From: JACKHA01 sp041401985
Lineage (GTDB): Bacteria > Planctomycetota > Phycisphaerae > Phycisphaerales > UBA1924
Assembly: GCA_041401985.1 (NCBI GenBank)
Contig: JAWKTE010000018.1
Location: 14,480-78,479, forward strand
DNA length: 64,000 nucleotides
Direction: 5' to 3'
The notes under the pieces are model-generated. The model was not told the DNA's origin and made no database searches. It saw only the letters and a program-made list of their open reading frames with translations. This document shows, one piece after another, positions 15,902-23,654 of the stretch (position 1 is its first letter; every line of letters begins with the position of its first letter). The translations under genes were made by a program, and so were the position numbers.

Positions 15902-17038
15902 TTAGAGCTGGACGTCGCGGCCCTTGATGCCGTCGCGGGTCGCCCAGAAGAAGGCGGGGTAGAGGCCGGTGTTGCCGCCGCCGACCTGCGTCGGGATCGG
16001 CTGGCCGTTCTCGATTCCGTCGTAGGCGAGCTGGTGGTTGTCGCTGCCCTGGCCGACGGCGCTGAAGCCCATGCCGTCCGGCACGCCGAGGACGCCCGAG
16101 TTCGGGTCGAACATGCCGGCGGGGCGGAAGGGCTCGCGGGCGTTCTGGTTCGGGTCCTTCAGGCGGTTGTAGAGGTCACGCATCGAGTAGGTGTAGGCCG
16201 AGCCGTCGGCGAGCCCGATGTTGGTGCGGGAGTTCGGGTTGTTGTAGGACGGCGGGAGTTGGCGGTCCTGGAGGGAGTTGTTGGTGTTGCCGTTGAGGTC
16301 GGAGGTGAACTCGGTGCGGCGCTCGTTGTTGACGTCGAAGCGCTGCCAGATGACGACCTTGCTGGAGGGGGCCGCGACCTCGTCGATGGTGTTGCGCCGG
16401 AACCACTGCGCGGCCGGGCCGTTGCCGGTCACGCCCATCTGGGTGCGGGTGCGGGTGCCCATGGCGCCGATGGTGGCGGTGCTGTAGCGCTGGGAGGCGG
16501 TCCACATCGTCGGGCTGTACCAGTACGACGTGTCGTGGAGCACGACCTCCGAGCGGTTCTCGAGTTCGTCGGCCCGCTGGATGGGCTCGCGATCCGAGGG
16601 GTTCCACTGGGCCGAGTTGGCGTAGTCGCCCGAGTTGGCCCAGGACATGGCCATCGAGGCCCAGTGGACGGCGAAGAACTCGTGGGACCACGGGTCGCCG
16701 TCGTCGAACTCGAAGACGTAGCCGCTGGTGGGCTTGACGAGTTGGGCGACGTCCTGGGGGACGATCATGTTGCCCAAGACCTGGACCCGCGGCATGAGCG
16801 ACGAGTCGTTGGAGCACCAGAACGGGTTGACCCACCCGTTGCGGTTCTCGGCGCCGTAGGTGTGGTGGATCTGGTTGAGCTGGCGGAGGTTGGAGAACGA
16901 GATCGCGTTGCGGGCGGCCTTGCGTGCCTTGCCGAGGGCGGGCAGCAGGATGCCGATGAGCAGCGCGATGATCGCGATGACGACCAGCAGCTCGATGAGG
17001 GTGAAGCCGCGTGAGCGGTTCCGGCGGGAGAGATTCAT
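15902..17038 (-). CDS. Type II secretion/type IV pilus-like pseudopilin
   Basis: A 378-residue protein with a prepilin N-terminus: basic leader, then RGFTLIELLVVIAIIALLIGILLPALGKAR. This gives the Gly-Phe peptidase cleavage site, Glu5 and a hydrophobic helix. The remainder is a large globular domain rich in Asn, Gly and aromatic residues, ending in a loop with H-X9-G-type planctomycete features. Such proteins are abundant in Planctomycetota; their exact machine is unknown. AGGAGG lies upstream of the ATG at 17038. A TTGACA-type promoter is seen at 17085-17113 and a terminator at 15841-15873, so it is a single-gene unit. Confidence 0.9.
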   Translation of the reverse strand: MNLSRRNRSRGFTLIELLVVIAIIALLIGILLPALGKARKAARNAISFSNLRQLNQIHHTYGAENRNGWVNPFWCSNDSSLMPRVQVLGNMIVPQDVAQLVKPTSGYVFEFDDGDPWSHEFFAVHWASMAMSWANSGDYANSAQWNPSDREPIQRADELENRSEVVLHDTSYWYSPTMWTASQRYSTATIGAMGTRTRTQMGVTGNGPAAQWFRRNTIDEVAAPSSKVVIWQRFDVNNERRTEFTSDLNGNTNNSLQDRQLPPSYNNPNSRTNIGLADGSAYTYSMRDLYNRLKDPNQNAREPFRPAGMFDPNSGVLGVPDGMGFSAVGQGSDNHQLAYDGIENGQPIPTQVGGGNTGLYPAFFWATRDGIKGRDVQL

Positions 17039-17610
17039 CCGAACAGCCTCCTGACTTTTGTATTGCACGCCTGGTGGGCAGAACGCCCTATGGAGGTTCG
17101 TGGCCCCTGTCAAGACGCGGCGGGCGTCCGGAGGAGCATGTACGCACTTGCGGGACGGGAGTTCCACGCTGGAACCCACGACCGACCATCCAGATGCGCC
17201 GGGAGTCCGCCGGTTCCCGACCAACCCATCCATCACACCTTCGCGCACTCTATCAGAAAACCACACTCTGCACACCAGCAAAGCGTGTGGGTCTTCACGG
17301 AATCTTCACCATTGTACCACCGATTCGGGGCCGTGGGGAGAGGGCGGTCGGCAAGTTTGGCAGACCCGAAGCGGGGGCCGGGTGGGTGAGCTGGCGGGTG
17401 GGCCTGGCGGGTGGGGCGGTCAGGGGCCTCGCGTCGGGAGCGGTGTGGTGGTGGTGGCCGGATGGGGAAGTGTGGCCGATGAGGGGCCACGAGGCGGGGC
17501 CTGCGGGGCGGTGGACAGTTGTCGCCTCGATTCGCGTCGCCGGGGTACCTTCTTCCGGCGCACGGACGCACGCACATCGCCCCGCCTCCGGGGTTCCGAG
17601 GATCGAACCC
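17039..17610. other. 572-bp intergenic region between divergent genes
   Basis: It holds the pseudopilin promoter at 17085-17113 and a second minus-strand TACAAT hexamer at 17312-17317 without a -35. A G-rich stretch (about 17375-17470) with GGGTGGG-type runs might form quadruplex structures. No reading frame with convincing coding bias was found. Confidence 0.6.
17085..17113 (-). promoter_or_regulatory. Probable sigma-70 promoter of the pseudopilin gene
   Basis: Minus strand TTGACA (17113-17108), 17-base spacer, TAGGGC (17090-17085). The -35 is perfect and the -10 weak. It would give a leader of about 40 bases that includes AGGAGG. Confidence 0.5.
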
Positions 17611-18249
17611 ATGCAAACCCAACCGTCGTTGATTCCGACCTTCCGCCCCCGGGCGGGCGTGCTGCTGCTGGCGGGCGCGGTGGCGTGCGGCACGCTGCTG
17701 GGCGCGGGCTGCGCCTCGACGCCCCCGCCGCCACGGGGCACGTCCGGCGGGCGGGTGCCGATCGAGGCGACCACGCCGGCGGAGCACTACGACCCACGGA
17801 TCCTGCCGGCGGACTACATGGCGTTCGCCGACGAGGCGGCCCAGGGTCTGATCATCGACCTGCCGGAGATCCCGGAGTTCACGCAGGCCCCGGCGCGTCC
17901 GACGATCATCTTCGGGGACATCCGCAACGAGACGGGGATCATCTCGAGCACCGAGTTCGAACTCGTGCGCGAGAAGATCAAGAACAACCTGCTCCGTTCG
18001 CGGACGTTCAACAACAACTTCCGCTTCCTGATCGGGCGGGCGCAACTGGATGAGATGCGCCGGCGCGAGGTCAACACGCCGACGAATCCCAACCGGTTCG
18101 ACGAGCAGAACACCTACTTCCTGAGCGGGACGATGTACCGCGTGGAGCGCGGTCGCGGCGACGTGAACATGTACCTGGTCACGTTCCAGCTCGAGAACTT
18201 CGACACGGGCGATGTGATCTGGCTGCGTGATTATCAGAGCAAGCGGTGA
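17611..18249 (+). CDS. LpoB-like outer-membrane lipoprotein (penicillin-binding protein activator family)
   Basis: A 212-residue lipoprotein with a hydrophobic signal and lipobox LGAGC. After a proline-rich spacer comes a domain resembling LpoB (FGDIRNETGIISSTEFELVREKIKNNLLRSRTFNNNFRFLIGRAQLDEMRRRE). In proteobacteria LpoB reaches from the outer membrane to activate PBP1b in wall synthesis. Here it heads a four-lipoprotein cluster and its stop overlaps the next start (GTGA). The family call rests on motif likeness; the role in this lineage is inferred. Confidence 0.75.
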   Translation: MQTQPSLIPTFRPRAGVLLLAGAVACGTLLGAGCASTPPPPRGTSGGRVPIEATTPAEHYDPRILPADYMAFADEAAQGLIIDLPEIPEFTQAPARPTIIFGDIRNETGIISSTEFELVREKIKNNLLRSRTFNNNFRFLIGRAQLDEMRRREVNTPTNPNRFDEQNTYFLSGTMYRVERGRGDVNMYLVTFQLENFDTGDVIWLRDYQSKR

Positions 18250-18842
18250 GCGGGGGCGTGGCAGTGCGCGTCGGGCTCGTGGACCTGGCGGTCGTTGTGG
18301 GCATCGCCGGCCTGGGCGTGGGCCTCCCCGCGTGCGCCTCGGCGCCCGGCGGGGCCTCTTCGACGCGCCTGACCGTTGACGACATCGTGGAGATCACAAC
18401 TCAGATGGCGGCCAAACTGCGGGCGTCGGAGTTCCTGGGGGCGCGCGGGGCGGACTCGGCGCCGATGACCATCGCGATCCAGCGGGTGACGAACCTGTCG
18501 AGCGACGTGATCCCGGTGAGCGAGCAGTGGTACCTGATGGACAAGGTGCGCAACTCGCTGCCGATCGTCGAACTGGGGCGGGACCGGAACCTGGCGTTCG
18601 TGATCCCGGCGGAGCGGCTGGAGGAACTGCGGTCGCTGGGCTTCGACGCCGGGGCCGCGGCGAACCGGGCCCCGACGCACGTGATGGACGCGGTGTTCCG
18701 GTCGGCGACGCGATCGGGCCAGGCCCATCGGACGGACTTTTACCTGTGCGAGTACCGGATCACGGACCTGGAGACGGGGGCGCTGGCGTGGGCGGACTCG
18801 TTCGAGATCAAGCGGGCGGCGTTTGGGCGGTCGTGGGATTAG
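18246..18842 (+). CDS. Second LpoB-like lipoprotein
   Basis: A 198-residue protein starting with GTG that overlaps the upstream stop by four bases, so the two are coupled. A hydrophobic signal ends in a lipobox-like LPAC. The body (MTIAIQRVTNLSSDVIPVSEQWYLMDKVRNS...) has the LpoB-like pattern of a beta strand, N-rich turn and helix, and the C-terminus YLCEYRITDLETGALAWADSFEIKR parallels the end of the first protein (FQLENFDTGDVIWLRDYQSKR). The two genes therefore look like diverged duplicates. Confidence 0.7.
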   Translation: MSGGVAVRVGLVDLAVVVGIAGLGVGLPACASAPGGASSTRLTVDDIVEITTQMAAKLRASEFLGARGADSAPMTIAIQRVTNLSSDVIPVSEQWYLMDKVRNSLPIVELGRDRNLAFVIPAERLEELRSLGFDAGAAANRAPTHVMDAVFRSATRSGQAHRTDFYLCEYRITDLETGALAWADSFEIKRAAFGRSWD

Positions 18843-18935
18843 CGGGCAACCGTGTGGATCCGGTGGAACGCGACGGACGCGAAGGGCGCGAGGGCTGGGG
18901 GCCTGAGTACTGAGGGCTGGATCGAAAGCACGGCG

Positions 18936-20672
18936 ATGGGTACGAGGCAGAGCAAGCGTGGGTGGCGGGGGCGTTGGGCGGTGCCGCTCGGCGCGGTGTC
19001 GCTTGCGCTCGGGGCGTGCGCTTCGTCGGGACCGGATCGGGCGCTGGTGCAGACGACGGCTGTGGGTGAGTACGGGGCGGCGCGGTCGCGGCTGTATGCC
19101 GCGGGGGTGTCGCCGGAGAACACGCGGGGCAACAGCAGCCTGCTGGACCGCGTGCGTCTGCTGCAGGTGGACCTGGCCGACGGCCAGGCGCGGGCGGCGG
19201 AGGTGAACGCCAATCGCGTGTACGAGGTGCTGCGGACGCAGGGGATCAACGCGGATCGGACGGTCGCGTCGGTGGTGTTCGGCGAGGGCGTGCGGTACTG
19301 GAAGGGCGAGCCGTTCGAGCAGGCGCTGGCGTACACCTATATCGCGGTGCAGAAGGCGATGATCGGCGACTGGGGCAACGCCCGGGCGGCGGCCGAGGGC
19401 TCGCTGTTCCTGCTGCGCGACTTCGGGGAGAACGAGCGGGGGCGGCGGCTTTCGCAGCAGGAACTGGCCGAGCGGGCGGCGCGGGCGGGCGACCGGTACC
19501 TCGAGTCGTACGAGGTGCGCGACAGCGACTTCGCGCTGGGGTACTTCCTGTCGGGCGTAGCGTCGCTGGCGATCGGGGACCAGACCGGGGCGTCGGAGCG
19601 TCTGGCCGAGGCGGTCGCGCTGCGGCCCGACCTTGCCGACGCGGTCGAGGCGCTGCATCGCGGCGAGGCCAACACGATCCTCATCGTGGACTATGGGCTG
19701 GCCCCGACGAAGGTGGCCACGGGCCCTTCGGGGGCGATCAGCGACTACAGCGTGAACACGTGGAGCGACCAGTCGGCGATGCGGGTGACGGTTGATGGGC
19801 GCGAGGCCGGGCGGTTCCCGATCGCGGCGGACGTCAATGCGATGGCCGCCGACCACTCGTGGCGGAATCTGGAAGACGTTCGCGTCGCCAAGGCGATCAT
19901 CGGGCAGGGGCTGGTGGCGACGGGGGCGGTGGTGGCGGCGACGGCCGACGACGACCAGGCGCAACTGGTCGGGTTGGGGCTGATTCTGGCCGGATTGGCG
20001 ACGTCGGCGACGGCGTCGGCCGACACGCGGCACAACGAGCTGCTGCCGCAGCGGGTGTACGTCGCGGCGGTGGACGTGGCGGAGCCGGACTCGGCGGTGC
20101 GCATCGAGGCCGGGGGGCGGGAGTCGGCTTCGATGACGCTGCTGGGCGTGGACCCGCCTTCGGGCGAGCGGTTCCAGTTGCGGTACGTGCGGATGAACGC
20201 GCCGGGGGCGATGCCTCGCTGGGCGTCGTCGAAGCAGGTGTACTACCGGTCGGACTCGTACGACGGGGCGCTGGCGTCGCTGGGTTCTGGGGCGTCGTGG
20301 GGCGAGGCGTCGTCGGACGCCGAGCCGCTGGGGGACCTGCCGTACATCCTCGGGGGGCAGGATGTTTCGACGCCGACGCACGAGGCGCTGGCGCGGTACC
20401 AGGCCGCGGGATACCTGCGCGGCTTCACGCTGAGCGACCTGACGAACTTGTACCGCGAGGAGCGGATCACGCTGACGACGGAGGAGCAGGGCGGGGCGGC
20501 GGCCCGGCACATCCTCGAGGGCGGCTCGTCGCTGGTCGCGCCGCTTGCGGGGACGGCGGGGTTCGCACGCCTCTTCCAGACGCCGCACCAAGCGTATCGA
20601 CCGCGGTCGGAACTCGTGCGGCGCGTGGCCGGCGAGCAGCGGGCGGTGTGGGGGGAAGGCGTTGGCCATTAG
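18936..20672 (+). CDS. COG3014-like lipoprotein with TPR-like N-terminal part
   Basis: A 578-residue protein with a signal peptide and lipobox LGAC. Residues about 30-260 are helical and repeat-like (YGAARSRLYAAGV..., SLLDRVRLLQVDLADGQ, AVALRPDLADAVEALHRGEANTILIVDYGLAP), as in TPR-containing COG3014 proteins. The rest is strand-rich, with a hydrophobic stretch around GLVATGAVVAATADDDQAQLVGLGLILAGLATSA that may insert in or lie on a membrane. In other bacteria this family is found next to LpoB and YcfL genes, as here. The ATG at 18936 is the last one before the signal sequence. Confidence 0.7.
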   Translation: MGTRQSKRGWRGRWAVPLGAVSLALGACASSGPDRALVQTTAVGEYGAARSRLYAAGVSPENTRGNSSLLDRVRLLQVDLADGQARAAEVNANRVYEVLRTQGINADRTVASVVFGEGVRYWKGEPFEQALAYTYIAVQKAMIGDWGNARAAAEGSLFLLRDFGENERGRRLSQQELAERAARAGDRYLESYEVRDSDFALGYFLSGVASLAIGDQTGASERLAEAVALRPDLADAVEALHRGEANTILIVDYGLAPTKVATGPSGAISDYSVNTWSDQSAMRVTVDGREAGRFPIAADVNAMAADHSWRNLEDVRVAKAIIGQGLVATGAVVAATADDDQAQLVGLGLILAGLATSATASADTRHNELLPQRVYVAAVDVAEPDSAVRIEAGGRESASMTLLGVDPPSGERFQLRYVRMNAPGAMPRWASSKQVYYRSDSYDGALASLGSGASWGEASSDAEPLGDLPYILGGQDVSTPTHEALARYQAAGYLRGFTLSDLTNLYREERITLTTEEQGGAAARHILEGGSSLVAPLAGTAGFARLFQTPHQAYRPRSELVRRVAGEQRAVWGEGVGH

Positions 20673-20737
20673 GCATTAGGCACTGGGCACTCGGCACTTG
20701 GCACTTGGCACTTGGCACGTGGCACTTGGCACTCGGA
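20666..20737. repeat. Degenerate tandem repeat of GGCACTT-like units
   Basis: About nine units of the form GGCACTTGGCACTT between the COG3014-like and YcfL-like genes, overlapping the stop codon of the former. Weaker relatives occur near 10112-10145. Units are not spaced or conserved like CRISPR repeats. Confidence 0.8.
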
Positions 20738-20745
20738 ACTTATCC

Positions 20746-21171
20746 ATGACACGATCAACCACCGTTCTGCTCCTGCTCGCCTGCGGCGCGGCCCTGACCG
20801 CGTGCAACCAGACGCCGCGGTATCGCCCGCCGCCGGGGTCGCTCGAGGACCCGCTGCCGGTGGCGAACTATCCGAACATCAACGTGCATCGCCCGCTGAC
20901 GCAGTACATCCTGGTCGCGGACCCGATCATGACGCGCGACGACTTCGGGACGCTGCGGATCGACACGCCGATCCGGGCCAACGTCCGCCCCAACGAGGAC
21001 CTGAACCTGCAGTACAAGTACCAGTTCCTGGACGCCCAGGGGCGGGTGCTCCAGCCCGAACCGGCGTGGCAGTACATCCGCGTCGAGCCGACGCTGCAGT
21101 ACTATCTGACCGCCAACTCGATGGACGACCGGGCGGCGGACTGGCGGCTTGAGATCAAGCCGGCGCGGTGA
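20746..21171 (+). CDS. YcfL-like (DUF1425) lipoprotein
   Basis: A 141-residue lipoprotein (signal ending LTAC). The central pattern NLQYKYQFLDAQGRVLQPEPAWQYIRVEPTLQYYLTANSMDDRAADWRLEIKPAR matches the YcfL/DUF1425 layout: a paired beta-sandwich strand with YRF-W-DA-G, then a conserved tryptophan and an alanine-rich end. YcfL genes lie beside lpoB in enterobacteria. This makes the four-gene set LpoB-like, LpoB-like, COG3014-like, YcfL-like a plausible cell-wall-linked cluster. The ATG at 20746 follows the tandem repeat; upstream in-frame residues are repeat-encoded and not believed. Confidence 0.72.
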   Translation: MTRSTTVLLLLACGAALTACNQTPRYRPPPGSLEDPLPVANYPNINVHRPLTQYILVADPIMTRDDFGTLRIDTPIRANVRPNEDLNLQYKYQFLDAQGRVLQPEPAWQYIRVEPTLQYYLTANSMDDRAADWRLEIKPAR

Positions 21172-21177
21172 TCGTTG

Positions 21178-21279
21178 CAGCGCGCGAGCCGGGGCGTCCC
21201 CGCCCCGGAACGAACAGCTGCGACGCGGTTCCTGGGCGAAGGGGGCCGGGGCAGGGGACGCCCCGGCTCGCGCGCTGCT
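21178..21279. repeat. Large inverted repeat downstream of the lipoprotein cluster
   Basis: Arms starting near 21178 (GCAGCGCGCGAGCCGGGGCG) and ending near 21279 (GCCCCGGCTCGCGCGCTGC) match with one or two small offsets and enclose about 36 bases. It lies between two converging genes and could stop transcription from both sides. Confidence 0.7.
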
Positions 21280-21321
21280 GGAGCGAGCGGGCACGTCGGG
21301 GCAAAGGAACTCGCCGCGATC

Positions 21322-21951
21322 TCACGATCCCGGCGCTGAGTGGTCCAGGTAGTGGCGCATCACGTGCACCACCGCCTTGGCCATGGCGTCGGCCTCGACG
21401 TTGATCCGGTCGCCCTCGCGGAGGTCTCGGAGGGTCGTCCGGGCCAGCGTCTCGGGGATGAGGGCGACCTCGATCGTGCCGGTTGCGGGGTCCACGGTCG
21501 CCAGTGTGAGCGAGACGCCGTCGAGGCAGACCGAGCCCTTGGGAATCATCGCGGGCATGAGGTCAGCCGGCGGGCGCACCTGGACGCGCCACCCGCCCGC
21601 GCTGGCGTCGCCGCGCTGGACGCTTGTGACCACGCCGACACCATCGATATGACCCTGCACGACGTGCCCGCCGAGGAGCGTCGTCGGGGTCGCGGCGTGC
21701 TCCAGGTTCACCGCCGCGCCGACCGCCAGATCGCCCAAAGTCGTCTTCGAGAGCGTCTCGGGGATGGCGTCGAAGGCCCAGCCGGCCGATTCGAGCGTCA
21801 CCAGCGTGAGGCAGACGCCGGCGATGCAGATTGAGTCGCCGGGGCTGGGCTGGTGGGTCCAGCCGGCCGGGTCGAGCACGATGCGGACGCCCGCCCGGGT
21901 GGGCGACTTGGCCGCGATCCGTCCCGTGTGCTGGACGAGGCCTGTGAACAT
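21322..21951 (-). CDS. ribE: Riboflavin synthase, alpha subunit
   Basis: A 209-residue enzyme made of two similar lumazine-binding barrels that dismutate two 6,7-dimethyl-8-ribityllumazine molecules to riboflavin. The N-terminus MFTGLVQHTGRI is the family signature. The first barrel shows GDSICIAGVCLTLV and GGHVVQGHIDGVG; the second shows GSVCLDGVSLTLATV and a short C-terminal helix. The ATG at 21951 fits the signature exactly, and the 102-residue upstream extension in frame is rejected. No FMN riboswitch was recognised upstream. Confidence 0.95.
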   Translation of the reverse strand: MFTGLVQHTGRIAAKSPTRAGVRIVLDPAGWTHQPSPGDSICIAGVCLTLVTLESAGWAFDAIPETLSKTTLGDLAVGAAVNLEHAATPTTLLGGHVVQGHIDGVGVVTSVQRGDASAGGWRVQVRPPADLMPAMIPKGSVCLDGVSLTLATVDPATGTIEVALIPETLARTTLRDLREGDRINVEADAMAKAVVHVMRHYLDHSAPGS

Positions 21952-22097
21952 GGGGGACTGTTGGCGTGGGGCGGTCGGAATCAAGCACGCCCGTCCGACG
22001 CCCGGACGGGTCGCCGGTCGCCGGAACCCCGCGGCCCCGGGGCACGAATCGACCCGTTCCCCGCCGACCCTGGGCCCGGCCCCGGTAGGGCGTCCCC

Positions 22098-22126
22098 TTG
22101 ACCCGCCCGGACGCCTCATCCATACT
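22098..22126 (+). promoter_or_regulatory. Probable sigma-70 promoter of the beta-propeller lipoprotein gene
   Basis: TTGACC (22098-22103), 17-base spacer, CATACT (22121-22126). It predicts a leader of about 95 bases before the ATG at 22229. Confidence 0.6.
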
Positions 22127-22228
22127 GGTGCCCCGCGCGCGACGCGGGAGGCCCGGCCCCATTCCTGGCGACCGGCCGCTTCGGTCCAGATTCGACTCCG
22201 CCCCTCTCGGCCACGGACACCCAACCCC

Positions 22229-23377
22229 ATGCGGAACAATACTTTGACGCCACGCACCTCGATCGTCGCTCTGGCCGCGCTTGGCGTGGGCCTTTCCGTG
22301 CTCGGTGGCCTGGCGGGCTGCGAGACCTCCGGCGGCGGGTCGGGCGGCGGCGGATCGGCGGCGCCCGCCCCGTCCCAGATGGTCTCAACCGACGCCTGGA
22401 ACGCGCTGGGCTATCGCCTCGACTGGCAGGGGTACGCCTCGGTGCCAGGCGGCGGGCGGGTGACCAACTTCGCGATCGGCAACGACTGCCTGGTCGTGCA
22501 GGAGAGCGGCAGCCGCGTCTCGCTGCTCGAGAAGTCCAACGGCGCCATCCGCTGGACGAACCAACTCGCCAGCCGCCTGACCCGGTTCACGAGCGTTGAT
22601 GTGCGGGGCAACTCCGTGTGGGCCTCGAGCGAGAGCGAACTGATCGGCCTGGACATCGAGTCCGGCGACGTGGTCGCCCGTCAGCGGTTTGCTCGCGTTG
22701 TGAACACCCCGCCGCTGTTCTCCGGCGGCGTCGCGGTCTATGGCACCGCGTCGGGCGAGGTCATCGGGCACCTGACGACGGCGAACGTGAAACTGTGGGG
22801 CTTCCAGTCTCCCGGCGCGATCACGACGCCGGCGGTCGATGTCAACGGCATCGCGGCCATCGTGTCGCAGTCGGGCGACGTGATGTTCCTGGACCCGCAG
22901 ACCGGCACGCTGTACGCCGGGGCCCGCATGTTCCGGGGCGTCGAGAGCGCCCCGGCTTCCGGCGACGGGGCGGCGTATGTGGCCAGCCTGGACCAGTCGA
23001 TCTACGCGTTCGAGCCGTCGGGCGGCGTCCGCTGGCGGTACCGCACCGAGTATGCCCTGCGGGGCAAGCCGGTGTTCCACGCCGGCGTGGTGTACTGCGA
23101 GGTGCCGCAGCAGGGGATGGTCGCGCTCGACGCGCGGACCGGCGGGCGTCGGTGGAACAACCCGGAGGTTCGCGGCACGGTCGTGGCCCAGCGGAACGGC
23201 ATGCTCGTGGTGTTCAACGGGCGTGAGGCGCTGCTTGTCGATCCGGCCGACGGCGGGATCGTCGAGCGGCAGTCGCTCTCGAACGTGGCCCGCGTGGTCG
23301 CGGAGCAGTTCACGGATGGGGCGATCTACACGGTGTCGTCTTCGGGTGCCGTGGCTCGCCTGGTTCCCGGGCGATAG
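22229..23377 (+). CDS. PQQ-like beta-propeller lipoprotein (BamB-like fold)
   Basis: A 382-residue lipoprotein with lipobox LAGC followed by a glycine/serine linker. The body is made of repeated four-stranded blades with the pattern G-hyd-x-W/LD-x-x-TG, for example DIESGDVVARQRF, DPQTGTLYAGARM, ALDARTGGRRWNN. This matches the PQQ-like (BamB-type) propeller. BamB scaffolds outer-membrane protein assembly, but many planctomycete relatives have other roles, so the exact task is open. It is divergent from ribE and has its own promoter. Confidence 0.8.
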   Translation: MRNNTLTPRTSIVALAALGVGLSVLGGLAGCETSGGGSGGGGSAAPAPSQMVSTDAWNALGYRLDWQGYASVPGGGRVTNFAIGNDCLVVQESGSRVSLLEKSNGAIRWTNQLASRLTRFTSVDVRGNSVWASSESELIGLDIESGDVVARQRFARVVNTPPLFSGGVAVYGTASGEVIGHLTTANVKLWGFQSPGAITTPAVDVNGIAAIVSQSGDVMFLDPQTGTLYAGARMFRGVESAPASGDGAAYVASLDQSIYAFEPSGGVRWRYRTEYALRGKPVFHAGVVYCEVPQQGMVALDARTGGRRWNNPEVRGTVVAQRNGMLVVFNGREALLVDPADGGIVERQSLSNVARVVAEQFTDGAIYTVSSSGAVARLVPGR

Positions 23378-23380
23378 GGT

Positions 23381-23636
23381 TTGAACACAGTGGCACAGAG
23401 GCACAGAGGCGGGAACTGAGTCTGAGATGCGGCGGAGGCGCGGCTGAACAAGCGGCACAACCGCGTGGCGGCGTTCGTGTGTGTTTCGCCGCGGATCGGT
23501 GCCCCGCGTTGCTCCTTGGTCTGGCCGAACCGACAGAGGCGTGCGAGCAACGGGAGCCCGCTTCGGCGCGCGTTCTCTTCTCATACCCTTGCCTTGCCTC
23601 TGTGTGCTTCTCTGTGCTTCTGTGCCTCTGTGTTCA
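23381..23636. repeat. 256-bp element with long complementary ends
   Basis: The left end (TTGAACACAGTGGCACAGAG...) and right end (...CTTCTGTGCCTCTGTGTTCA) are imperfect inverted repeats built of short CACAGAGG-type units. The interior has no coding bias. It resembles the CACAGAGG repeats common between genes in several phyla. No transposase is present. It separates the propeller gene from purH. Confidence 0.65.
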
Positions 23637-23654
23637 CTCCGCTCCGGAGCCTGC

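Noticed and set aside
18234..20669. A long minus-strand frame of over 800 codons opposite the lipoprotein cluster
   Set aside because: Arg/Pro/His-rich composition typical of antisense GC-rich shadows; the plus-strand proteins have signal peptides and family patterns.
20666..20737. Short tandem repeats that might be a CRISPR
   Set aside because: Units of 7-8 bases without spacers, and no cas genes anywhere in the window.
21952..22097. Search for an FMN riboswitch upstream of riboflavin synthase
   Set aside because: No recognisable conserved RFN core; the stretch is short and shared with the divergent gene.
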